DNA of 64,000 bases from Psychrobacter sp. 28M-43 (GTDB taxonomy: Bacteria > Pseudomonadota > Gammaproteobacteria > Pseudomonadales > Moraxellaceae). The stretch spans positions 682,001 through 746,000 of the forward strand of contig NZ_CP061739.1 of assembly GCF_014770435.1 (NCBI RefSeq). The letters run 5' to 3'. A program made the position numbers and the translations under genes. Under the pieces are notes generated by a model. That model did not search any database, was not told the DNA's origin, and saw only the letters and a list, made by a program, of their open reading frames with translations. Of this stretch, positions 21,250 to 29,229 are shown piece by piece (the stretch's first letter is position 1; every line of letters begins with the position of its first letter).

Positions 21250-22167
21250 ATGAATACGATATTCCATCCCTCATCGCGCAAAAATCCTTTGTTTATAATG
21301 TCGCCACTAACCAAAGGCTACATAGCGATGAGCGTCGTTTTATTGATTTGGTCAGGATTTGCGTTGACTGTACGAGCGGTTAGTACATCGTCGCTAAGTA
21401 TTGCGGATGTCATGCTCATTCGCTTCAGTGTACCGCTGGTCTTATTGACTCCTTGGGTACTCTCTAGTTGGCATGAAGTCAAAAATATAAGACTGCCAGA
21501 TATCATGTTCGTTTTACTTGGTGGCGTGCCTTTTCTTTTATTAGCCGCTTTTGGTGCAAGTACGGTACCAGCAGCTTATGTTGGTACTATTTTGACAGGT
21601 ACGCCAGTCTTCTTTGCCGCAATATTGTCTTTTATTTTTTATCGTCAGCGAATATCATTGAGGAAATTTGCCGCATTAATCCTTATTCTCTTTGGTATCG
21701 CTACTATGATTGGCGGGCGTGCACAGTCAATACCTAATAGTCTTCTGTACGGTGTGGCGTTATTGTTGATGGCAAGCCTGATTTGGGCGGGTTATACCTT
21801 AGGGTTAAAAAGCACCAAGTTGAGTCCAATAGCTATCGCTATCGTACTTTCTTATACCTCGTTCTTTCTGACATTAGTGATGGTTCTGTCTGGTATCGTA
21901 GAGACCAATATAGGTTCTGTATCTTTTGATGAAGCGCTTCCGTTTATCCTAGTACAAGGACTTGGTGTAGGGGTGGTATCAACCATTGCGTTTTCTTATG
22001 CAGTCAAACAGCTGGGCTCCATTCGTACTTTATTACTTGGCTCTTTGTCCCCAGGATTAACCGCTATACTGGCTACGCTGATACTCAATGAGTCTTTATC
22101 AGTCATTATGATATGCGGCATCGTACTCAGTACCATTGGTGTCATCTTGTCCAATCGAGCGAAATAA
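21250..22167 (+). CDS. EamA-family (DMT) transporter, probable metabolite exporter
   Basis: A 305-residue protein with ten hydrophobic segments in two EamA repeats, the drug/metabolite transporter layout; many relatives export amino acids or related metabolites. ATG at 21250 gives a 16-residue polar lead; an internal ATG at 21298 would put the first helix nearer the N-terminus, and neither has a clear ribosome binding site. Stop is 18 bases ahead of the aminotransferase start, so the two form an operon. The divergent Lrp-type gene suggests induction by an amino acid. Confidence 0.88.
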   Translation: MNTIFHPSSRKNPLFIMSPLTKGYIAMSVVLLIWSGFALTVRAVSTSSLSIADVMLIRFSVPLVLLTPWVLSSWHEVKNIRLPDIMFVLLGGVPFLLLAAFGASTVPAAYVGTILTGTPVFFAAILSFIFYRQRISLRKFAALILILFGIATMIGGRAQSIPNSLLYGVALLLMASLIWAGYTLGLKSTKLSPIAIAIVLSYTSFFLTLVMVLSGIVETNIGSVSFDEALPFILVQGLGVGVVSTIAFSYAVKQLGSIRTLLLGSLSPGLTAILATLILNESLSVIMICGIVLSTIGVILSNRAK

Positions 22168-22185
22168 ACTAATTAAGGAAGTATC

Positions 22186-23364
22186 ATGATGTTAGATAAT
22201 ATGCCTGTTATCAATGGTGATCCACTATGGGCATTATTAGGTAGGTTTCGCGCTGACCAGCGTAAACATAAAATAGATCTATTGGTTGGTGTCTATCGAG
22301 ACGAGCATGGCAATACACCTCTGATGAAAACCGTGCAAGACGCAGAAATGCATCTTGCTCATGAAGCTCATTCGAAGGCTTATGGTATGTTATCGGGTAA
22401 CGCTAGTTTTAACCAGCAAATGGCAAAGTTTGTACTGGGCGACAGTCCAAGTCTAAAAGACCAGTGCACGATTCAGACGGTTGGGGCATCAGGGGCGCTA
22501 CGACTCATTGCTGATTTAATCGCTATACTCTCCCCAGATTCAACCGTTTGGATCAGTAACCCTGGCTATATCAATCATCGTCCGCTGATGGAAGGTGCTG
22601 GGTTAACGGTTAATACGTATCCTTGGCAAAATAAATATGGCCAGTTAGACATTGATGCGTGTTTTGCCGCGCTAGAAAAAGCAAAAGAAGGAGACGTGCT
22701 GTTATTACATGCGTGCTGCCATAATCCTACCGGTATAGATCCTTCTTTAGAGCAGTGGCAACTGTTTTCTGATAAATGTAAACAGAAAAATATTGTCCCG
22801 TTTATTGATATGGCGTATCAAGGTTTTGGAGATGATCCTGATACCGATGCTGCAGGTCTTCGTCTAATCATTGAAGACGCTGATTTTGCATTTATCGCCG
22901 CTAGCTGTTCAAAAAATATGGGTCTATACAATGAGCGGACGGGTATTGCCACGGTGGTAACGACGAACCATGAGCGTCACGCAGATATACAGACACTTTT
23001 AGAAACCATCACACGCGCCAACTACTCTATGCCGCCCAATCACGGTGCTGCAGTTGCTTCTTATTTACTAGACAAACCAGACGATTGGCTAGTAGAGCTG
23101 GCAAGCTACCGCGATAGGGTAGATACTATTCGCCAAGCATTAGGCACAGTATTAAAAGATAGAGGTGCACCTGCAGAGTTTTCGGACATCTCGCAACAAA
23201 AAGGCATGTTTTCTCTATTGCCGCTAACAGAAAATCAAATGCTGTTATTGCAAGATGAGTTCGCTATCTACGGTATGCCAAATGGTAGAATCAATATTGC
23301 CGGTTTGAAAATGATGGAAATCCCTCAACTGGCTGACGCTATCATGTCGATTATTTCACGTTAG
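22186..23364 (+). CDS. Class I aminotransferase, aromatic/aspartate (TyrB/AspC) type
   Basis: A 392-residue fold-type I PLP enzyme. The family block HNPTG is intact, and the PLP-binding lysine lies in SCSKNMGLYNERTG at about residue 242, the form seen in AspC/TyrB enzymes. The N-terminal DLLVGVYRDEHGNTPLM block also fits that subfamily. The substrate is probably an aromatic amino acid or aspartate, with 2-oxoglutarate. AAGGAAG lies before the ATG. Part of the EamA-aminotransferase-GST operon; unusually for a TyrB-like enzyme it sits beside an exporter and an Lrp regulator, suggesting catabolic or detoxifying use. Confidence 0.88.
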   Translation: MMLDNMPVINGDPLWALLGRFRADQRKHKIDLLVGVYRDEHGNTPLMKTVQDAEMHLAHEAHSKAYGMLSGNASFNQQMAKFVLGDSPSLKDQCTIQTVGASGALRLIADLIAILSPDSTVWISNPGYINHRPLMEGAGLTVNTYPWQNKYGQLDIDACFAALEKAKEGDVLLLHACCHNPTGIDPSLEQWQLFSDKCKQKNIVPFIDMAYQGFGDDPDTDAAGLRLIIEDADFAFIAASCSKNMGLYNERTGIATVVTTNHERHADIQTLLETITRANYSMPPNHGAAVASYLLDKPDDWLVELASYRDRVDTIRQALGTVLKDRGAPAEFSDISQQKGMFSLLPLTENQMLLLQDEFAIYGMPNGRINIAGLKMMEIPQLADAIMSIISR

Positions 23365-23389
23365 ATAATAATTTTTATCGTTCAGTGCA

Positions 23390-24058
23390 ATGGTTTTATG
23401 CATTAATCGCCACAGCAAAAAGGACACGACTATTTATACTTTATATTGGGATAAGGGTGGCGCCAATATGGCTAGCCATGCTGTCTTTGAAGAGTTAGGC
23501 GCGTCTTATGAAATGATAGAAATAGACCTGTCTAAAAACATGCAAAAATCAGCTGAATATCTTGCCATTAATCCAAATGGCAAGGTACCTACGTTGGTGC
23601 ATCAGGGGCAGGTTATTTATGAGTCTGCTGCAATTTTAATGTATGTGTTAGATCAACATCCAGAGTCTGGGCTAGCACCTGACACAGGATGCCCTAGGCG
23701 CGGTGTCTATTACCGGTATTTGTTTTGGATGTCTTCTACACTACAAGAAGCCGCTAATCACTGGGCACATCCCGAGCAGTACATCAACGGCGAGCACAAT
23801 TTGCAACAAGTGAAAGATAAAGCGAATGATGTGCTAACCCACTGCTGGGGTATTGTTGAAAAGGGATTAGCAAATAATGGTCCATGGTTGTTGGGCGATA
23901 AATTAAGTGGGGCTGATTTTCATTTATTTATGATTGCTCATTGGAGTCAGCGATATGCGAGTCGAGCACAGGATTGGACACACCTAAATGCACACTATCA
24001 AGCCATGCTAAACCGCGCCTCGATAAAGGAAATGATGGCACAAGAAGGATTGTTGTGA
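23390..24058 (+). CDS. Glutathione S-transferase family protein
   Basis: About 205-222 residues. The N-terminal thioredoxin-fold domain shows IYTLYWDKGGANMAS, NPNGKVPTLVHQG and the glutathione-gamma-glutamyl contact ESAAILMYVLD; the C-terminal domain is helical. The ATG at 23390 adds about 14 residues before the usual GST start and has no good ribosome binding site. A strong AAAGGA lies seven bases before an in-frame ATT at which homologues would be expected to begin, so the true start may be that ATT. It is 25 bases after the aminotransferase gene and probably cotranscribed. Confidence 0.85.
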   Translation: MVLCINRHSKKDTTIYTLYWDKGGANMASHAVFEELGASYEMIEIDLSKNMQKSAEYLAINPNGKVPTLVHQGQVIYESAAILMYVLDQHPESGLAPDTGCPRRGVYYRYLFWMSSTLQEAANHWAHPEQYINGEHNLQQVKDKANDVLTHCWGIVEKGLANNGPWLLGDKLSGADFHLFMIAHWSQRYASRAQDWTHLNAHYQAMLNRASIKEMMAQEGLL

Positions 24059-24089
24059 TCTGTTCATATGTTCAACTAAAGGATATCTG

Positions 24090-24182
24090 ATGATTGGGCT
24101 AGAAGCACTGAATGCAATGCTTCTAGTGACTGTAGTAAATGTATTTTTATATCAAGCTACTGGCTTGATTCATCTCGTCTAA
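24090..24182 (+). pseudogene. Possible truncated 5' end of a lost gene
   Basis: A 30-codon frame starting MIGLEALNAMLLVTVVN, preceded by a good AAAGGA site at correct spacing, 31 bases after the GST gene. The hydrophobic start resembles the first helix of a membrane protein. After about 20 codons it runs into sequence homologous to the yaaA 3' end (antisense) and stops. It may be the stump of a fourth operon gene cut off at the duplication junction near 24150. The original identity cannot be told. Confidence 0.35.
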
Positions 24183-24349
24183 ACGTCCACGTCTTATTAT
24201 CGGACGCTTCTTCACAGTAATAATATTCTGCCAAATTAAACTGCTTTAGCTGCTCAGTATTGGTCAGCTTATTATCAGCAGCATATTTGACCATTAGTCC
24301 ACGGGCTTTTTTGGCATAAAAGGTAATCACTTTATATTGACCATTTTCT
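24157..24349 (-). pseudogene. Truncated duplicate of the yaaA 3' end
   Basis: Read on the minus strand, this gives about 64 codons that match the C-terminus of the intact YaaA (26314-27126) almost residue for residue, from NGQYKVITFYAKKARGLMV to KTWTFRRDESSQ, with a TAG stop at 24157-24159. Nucleotide identity to the intact copy is roughly 90 percent by eye. The match extends a few bases past the stop (TATATCAAGCTACTG) and breaks off at about 24349, where the groEL-terminator copy begins. No start codon or upstream part remains, so it is a gene fragment. Confidence 0.9.
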
Positions 24350-24357
24350 CACCTTTC

Positions 24358-24450
24358 TCGATGAAACGCGTTTCGCTAAAAGTATAATTTTGTCATAAAG
24401 TCTATTTGACTACTAAAAGCTCTTTATCGAAAGATAGCAGGGCTTTTTTT
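24358..24450 (+). repeat. Direct repeat copy 2: groEL 3' flank and terminator
   Basis: A diverged second copy of 20438-20528, including the complete terminator hairpin (TCTTTATC GAAA GATAGCAGGGC) and seven Ts. No groEL coding sequence precedes it; it is fused directly to the yaaA fragment. It could still terminate transcription from the GST operon. Confidence 0.88.
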
Positions 24451-24605
24451 GCGTCTAACTTTAATAGTGAGTTTCTTTTAACATGTATTACTATATATGC
24501 TATTATTTGAATATATAATGGAATGACACTTTACTTAAAAGGAGTTTGGACACGTGTTGCGGGTCAGAATTCGCAAATTATCGTGTGCCATTTAATGTGA
24601 TAACG

Positions 24606-26219
24606 ATGAAAAAAATTAGGCTTGGAATATTTATAGAAGATGAAACATTGGCATGGCACAAATTTATGCCATTAAAATCTCTAGTAGATGAAGGTATAGT
24701 TGAGGTTTGTATTGCTATCCAACGAAGTGCAGAACACCAAGCTAATCCCTCTCATATATCCAAGATTATACCGTCTATCAATCAAAAGTTATTTTCTATT
24801 CTTTCTCACGCTAAAAAGACTACCAAGCGTTATTCTATTCATGATTTAGTCCCAAATGGCAAAATGCCTGTCGTTACATCAATACCAAGACAGGATAAAT
24901 CCAATGATGAAATTGAAGACTCAGTGATTAAGAGACTGCAGGCAACAGATTTAGATTACCTACTGAGTATGGATTTTCGAGACTTAATAGGGAAAGCGCT
25001 AGGCGTTACGAAGCATGGCATTCTCTTACTTCATTATGGTGATGAAAGAATACAGCGAGGCGGGCCTGCGTTGTATTGGCAATTTGCTGAGCAATGGGAA
25101 AATAGTGTCGTGACGCTGCAATTATTGAATAAGGACCATGATGTACACAAAGTGGTAGGTAGAGGTTATGGCAGTTTGTTTTACTGGGACTATAATTTGA
25201 CGGAGGATAAGTTAAAAGGGGTTGCAGCATCAATACTGTATTGGTACTTCCGTAAAAATAAAATTGGCGTCGAGAGTGGAGATTTTATTAATTTAATTAA
25301 CGATCGCACACTTTATGAAACGCCTCCACAGTTAACGGCCATACGACATTTGCAGAATTTTCTAAAAAACTACATGATAAAAAGATTTTATAAAAGACTT
25401 TATCTAAACAACTGGAGTATTTTTATTGGTTCTACTGATCAGCCGATACAAACATACACGGAGATACTACCTGAAAAGGGATGTTTTTGGGCCGATCCTT
25501 TTTATATTGAACACGACTCAAGACGTTACATATTTTTTGAAAGCTTGAACTACAAAGAGAATATTGGTCGAATAGAGTGGATAGAGCTGAATGGAAGCCA
25601 TCAAGTTATTGGTTCAGGACAAGCTGATTTGGGTATTAGCACGCACTTAAGCTTTCCCAATGTATTCGAGTATGAAGATGCTGTCTATATGATTCCAGAG
25701 GCTGCAAAAACCAATTGTATTAGCTTATTAAAAGCGACAGATTTTCCGTATAAGTGGGAAAAAGTTCATGAGTTAGTTTCAGACGTTCAGGCCGTGGATA
25801 GCGCCGTGATTGAGCATAATGGATTATGGTATCTTTTCACAACTCACGGTTCAATTTCAGCATTTACTATGGATTTAGAGCTGTATATTTATACCTCTGA
25901 CAAGCTGCAAGTAGATAATTGGAGTATTCATCCCTCGGCGCCTCTAAAGATTGATGTGCGTGGATCGCGATTAGCAGGCGCATTATTCCAAAAAAACGGT
26001 CAGCTCTTTCGTACTGCTCAGGATGGCACTCTTAGATATGGGCGTAGGGTCGCTCTATATCTAGTAGAAGAGTTGACACCGACCTCTTATAAAGAAACCT
26101 TTGTACGTTATATTGAGCCGAATTGGGAGACTGACATTGATCGTCTCCATACCTATAATGTTTATAATGAAACAGTAGTACTGGATGTTTCAAGGGATAA
26201 GTTGCGTTTTAGAGTATAG
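24606..26219 (+). CDS. Formyltransferase-like protein with C-terminal propeller-like domain
   Basis: About 537 residues and unusual. An N-terminal region of about 250 residues has a formyltransferase-like segment (DLDYLLSMDFRDLIG and GILLLHYGDERIQRGGPALYW), in which the catalytic Asn of the usual Asn-x-His is replaced, while the His remains. From about residue 265, WSIFIGSTDQ, KGCFWADPFYIEHDSRRYIFF and LSFPNVFEYEDAVYMIPEA match the repeated blades of a five-bladed GH43-like/GINT1-type domain seen in sugar-modifying proteins. Likely role: glycan or sugar-nucleotide modification, not proven. ATG 24606 was preferred over a TTG at 24546. AT-rich codons and an isolated position between terminators suggest acquisition. 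Confidence 0.6.
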   Translation: MKKIRLGIFIEDETLAWHKFMPLKSLVDEGIVEVCIAIQRSAEHQANPSHISKIIPSINQKLFSILSHAKKTTKRYSIHDLVPNGKMPVVTSIPRQDKSNDEIEDSVIKRLQATDLDYLLSMDFRDLIGKALGVTKHGILLLHYGDERIQRGGPALYWQFAEQWENSVVTLQLLNKDHDVHKVVGRGYGSLFYWDYNLTEDKLKGVAASILYWYFRKNKIGVESGDFINLINDRTLYETPPQLTAIRHLQNFLKNYMIKRFYKRLYLNNWSIFIGSTDQPIQTYTEILPEKGCFWADPFYIEHDSRRYIFFESLNYKENIGRIEWIELNGSHQVIGSGQADLGISTHLSFPNVFEYEDAVYMIPEAAKTNCISLLKATDFPYKWEKVHELVSDVQAVDSAVIEHNGLWYLFTTHGSISAFTMDLELYIYTSDKLQVDNWSIHPSAPLKIDVRGSRLAGALFQKNGQLFRTAQDGTLRYGRRVALYLVEELTPTSYKETFVRYIEPNWETDIDRLHTYNVYNETVVLDVSRDKLRFRV

Positions 26220-26250
26220 GACCTAAAATTTTTAGTGGTTGGAGAATAAG

Positions 26251-26287
26251 AAACCCATCATAAGTTTCGGCTTATGATGGGTTTTTT
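26251..26287. terminator. Bidirectional terminator between the formyltransferase-like gene and yaaA
   Basis: The perfect 11-bp stem CCCATCATAAG/CTTATGATGGG has a 6-nt loop and six Ts downstream (three As upstream), between convergent genes. Confidence 0.88.
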
Positions 26288-26313
26288 ATAATTTTGACTC
26301 GTATTATATCAAG

Positions 26314-27126
26314 CTACTGATCCGCCGCATCTCTTCTAAACGTCCAAGTCTTATCATCAGACGCGTCTTCACAGTAATAATATCCTGCCAAGTCAAACTG
26401 CTTTAGCTGCTCAGCATTGGTCAGCTTGTTATCTGCTGCATATTTCACCATTAGTCCACGTGCTTTTTTGGCATAAAAGCCAATCACTTTATATTGACCA
26501 TTTTTCTCGTCTTCAAATCGTGGCGTAATGATATCTGCCTTCAGTGCTTTTTTCTTTACCGCCTTAAAGTATTCATTGGAAGCTAAATTAACCAATGTTT
26601 TGTCATCGCTGTCAGCCATACGCGCATTGATAACGTTAGTCACTTCCTCACCCCAAAATTCATAAAGATTGTCACCGCGCTCATTTTTTAGCTTGGTGCC
26701 CATCTCTAAACGATATGGCTGGATCAGATCTAGTGGCTTTAGTACTCCATACAATCCAGACAAAATGCCTAAATGCTCATTGACATAAGTAGCGGTATCT
26801 TTGTCCATATGATACATATCAAGTCCAGTATAGACATCACCATCGAATAAATAGCCTGCAGGCTTGGCGGCATTATCAGAGGCATCATTGGTAAATGGTT
26901 GCTCTTCACTCCAATGCCATTGTTGATTGCGCGTGGCGTTAAGCTGAGCCAAATCGTCAGATATACTCATCAATTCTTGGAGGTCAACAGGCTCTTTTGA
27001 CTTCAGTACTTTCATCAGTTCTTGTGAGCGTTCGATTAGTTCGGGCTGACTATAATAGTTGCCTAAACTTAATGGTATAGCATCTGTTTCGTTCAGGGAT
27101 TTTGCAGGGGAGAGCAAAAAATACAT
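26314..27126 (-). CDS. yaaA: Peroxide stress protein YaaA (DUF328)
   Basis: A 270-residue protein. YaaA lowers free intracellular iron during peroxide stress in E. coli. The start MYFLLSPAKSLNE, the central block LSGLYGVLKPLDLIQPYRLEMG and the late YAKKARGLMVKYA match the family, and length is normal. Its 3' end exists a second time as the fragment at 24157-24349, showing that this locus has been partly duplicated. It is transcribed alone, divergent from pntAA. Confidence 0.93.
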   Translation of the reverse strand: MYFLLSPAKSLNETDAIPLSLGNYYSQPELIERSQELMKVLKSKEPVDLQELMSISDDLAQLNATRNQQWHWSEEQPFTNDASDNAAKPAGYLFDGDVYTGLDMYHMDKDTATYVNEHLGILSGLYGVLKPLDLIQPYRLEMGTKLKNERGDNLYEFWGEEVTNVINARMADSDDKTLVNLASNEYFKAVKKKALKADIITPRFEDEKNGQYKVIGFYAKKARGLMVKYAADNKLTNAEQLKQFDLAGYYYCEDASDDKTWTFRRDAADQ

Positions 27127-27623
27127 GGTTATTCCTTATTATAATGAATCGATGACGAGTTTTTTTAAGTGTCAAGTATTCTTATTATACGGTATGCATG
27201 GGTGGAACTTGACTTCACCTTGCTTATTTTATGTTTATTGACGTTATTTGTTTAATAAAAGAACGGATTTAACATTAGGGAATAAATGGAGTCAGGCCTG
27301 TACCTATAAGGGCTAAGCGTGTTTCAGAAAAATAAAAGGCTTTAATATACCAACAAAAAGTATGCCAATGGTGTAAATACCTAAATTTTTATTTTACTTG
27401 TGGGTCATCATTAGACAATGAAACTTGACGAACGATATCTCTATAATAAAAAGGCATGATGGTAAAGTAGCTATCATTTATTAAATTGATAACCTTTGGT
27501 CGCTGTAATGGATTAATCATGATCAATGGGTTTTGTCCCCTGTGCTTTTTAGATGTGCGTTGAGGGTATTAAAGGTAGTCGTGAGACGTAAATATAGTCA
27601 TTGGACGTAAGTAAGGAGACGGT
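27127..27623. other. 497-bp divergent intergenic region between yaaA and pntAA
   Basis: No gene, repeat or convincing promoter was recognised. Several weak TTGACT/TTGACG hexamers occur near 27208-27240 without a good -10 box. Confidence 0.4.
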
Positions 27624-28775
27624 ATGAAAATCGGTGTAATCAGTGCAAATATCACGAGCGAGAGCCGTGTAGCCATAACCCCAGACGCAGTCAAAAAATT
27701 GCGTAAACTTGGGTTTGAAGTCGTCGTTCAGTCAGGTGCAGGCCAAGCAGCATACTATGCTGATGAGTTGTATCAGGCTGCCGGTGCCGACATTGCCAGT
27801 AGTCGTACCGAGGTGATTACCCAGTCTAAGATTATTACCACCGTCAATGACCTACCAGCGGAAGCTACTGAAAGCTTATCGTATGGTCAGATCGTCATTG
27901 GCATGCTCGACCCGTATCGCAACACTCAGCTTGATACTTATGCAGCCAAAGGCGCGACAGTCTTTGCGATGGAGTTATTGCCTCGTACACTGTCACGCGC
28001 ACAGAATATGGACGTATTGTCGTCACAAGCCAACCTTGCTGGTTATAAAGCAGTATTGCTCGCGGCCAATGAGTATTCACGTCCTTTCCCGATGTTTATG
28101 ACGTCGGCGGGTACGGTTAAGCCAGCCAAAGTCGTTATCTTAGGTGTTGGTGTTGCAGGTTTACAAGCAATTGCGACAGCCAAGCGTTTGGGTGCAGTGG
28201 TAGAAGCCAGTGACTTACGTCCGACCGCTCGTGAGCAAGTAGAATCACTCGGTGGTAAATGGCTTGATGTGCCGATGAGCGCAGAGGAGGCTGAAACAGC
28301 TAAGTCTACCGGTGGTTATGCATGGACGCCATCAGAGCAATATGTCAAAGATCAAGCGGCTGTCGTGGACAAAGCGCTCAGCAACGCTGACATCGTTATT
28401 ACTACGGCGCAGATTCCTGGCCGTAACGCACCGCGTCTGGTACATGGTGCAACGCTTGCCAAAATGAAGGCAGGTTCCATACTGATCGATATGGCTGCTG
28501 GTACCGGTGGTAACGTCGAAGGCAGCGTGCCTAACGAAACCATCACCACAGACAACGGCGTACGTATCGTTGGTGCCGCCAATATCCCTTCACAGCTAGC
28601 CGCACAGTCTTCAGATTTGTATGCCAATAACCTTGTTAACTTTATTACGACATTGATTGCACCTGCTGGCGATGACGCATCAGCTAGCTTGGCACTTAAC
28701 TTAGACATGGAAGACGAAATTCAGGGCGCACTGGCAGTGACACATGACAGTCAGGTACGACTAGCCAAACGCTAG
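27624..28775 (+). CDS. pntAA: NAD(P) transhydrogenase alpha subunit, part 1 (NAD-binding domain I)
   Basis: A 383-residue soluble NAD(H)-binding domain of the proton-translocating transhydrogenase, which makes NADPH from NADH using the proton gradient. The start MKIGVISANITSESRVAITP, the Rossmann motif GVGVAGLQAIATAKRLGA (near residue 173) and the downstream ASDLRPTAREQVESLGG block are typical of split-alpha (PntAA) forms. The AAGGAGAC site precedes the ATG. It begins a three-gene operon pntAA-pntAB-pntB, the split arrangement common in Moraxellaceae and alphaproteobacteria, unlike the fused E. coli PntA. Confidence 0.94.
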   Translation: MKIGVISANITSESRVAITPDAVKKLRKLGFEVVVQSGAGQAAYYADELYQAAGADIASSRTEVITQSKIITTVNDLPAEATESLSYGQIVIGMLDPYRNTQLDTYAAKGATVFAMELLPRTLSRAQNMDVLSSQANLAGYKAVLLAANEYSRPFPMFMTSAGTVKPAKVVILGVGVAGLQAIATAKRLGAVVEASDLRPTAREQVESLGGKWLDVPMSAEEAETAKSTGGYAWTPSEQYVKDQAAVVDKALSNADIVITTAQIPGRNAPRLVHGATLAKMKAGSILIDMAAGTGGNVEGSVPNETITTDNGVRIVGAANIPSQLAAQSSDLYANNLVNFITTLIAPAGDDASASLALNLDMEDEIQGALAVTHDSQVRLAKR

Positions 28776-28848
28776 TTTGAACAGTCTATTACCACATGTT
28801 TTGTCACTACACATTTGCCAGTAATGAATAAATTTTTAGGAGGATTAG

Positions 28849-29229
28849 ATGATTGCCACTATTTTAGCTGCAGCGCCAGCCGGTGCGGCCATGAGTAGCA
28901 CACCATTTGTAGCGATTTTCACTGTATTTGTGCTCGCTATTTTTGTCGGATATTACGTGGTTTGGGGCGTTACGCCTGCATTACATACACCATTGATGGC
29001 GGTAACCAACGCTTTATCAAGTATCGTCATCGTGGGTGCGATGCTACAGACCGTCACGATTGATGGTTCAATGTTTACACCGACCAGTTTGCTTGGTGCC
29101 TTCGCGGTATTTTTAGCCAGTATCAATATTTTCGGTGGCTTTGCCGTGACCGAGCGTATGCTTGCGATGTTTAAACCGAAAGTGAAAAAAGCGCCAGTCG
29201 CAACCACTGATGCCGGAGGTGATGCATGA
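28849..29229 (+). CDS. pntAB: NAD(P) transhydrogenase alpha subunit, part 2 (membrane)
   Basis: A 126-residue membrane segment of the transhydrogenase proton channel. Hydrophobic helices include FTVFVLAIFVGYYVVWGV and one around LLGAFAVFLASINIFGGFAV, with the family-typical TPLMAVTNALSSIVIVGAM in between. The site AGGAGG lies seven bases before the ATG, one of the strongest in the window. It overlaps pntB by four bases (ATGA), so the two are translationally coupled. Confidence 0.94.
   Translation: MIATILAAAPAGAAMSSTPFVAIFTVFVLAIFVGYYVVWGVTPALHTPLMAVTNALSSIVIVGAMLQTVTIDGSMFTPTSLLGAFAVFLASINIFGGFAVTERMLAMFKPKVKKAPVATTDAGGDA

Noticed and set aside
24551..24596. Sequence before the formyltransferase-like gene (GTCAGAATTCGCAAATTATCGTGTGCC) resembles an insertion-sequence end.
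   Set aside because: No matching inverted repeat, target duplication or transposase was found nearby, so it cannot be supported as an IS remnant.
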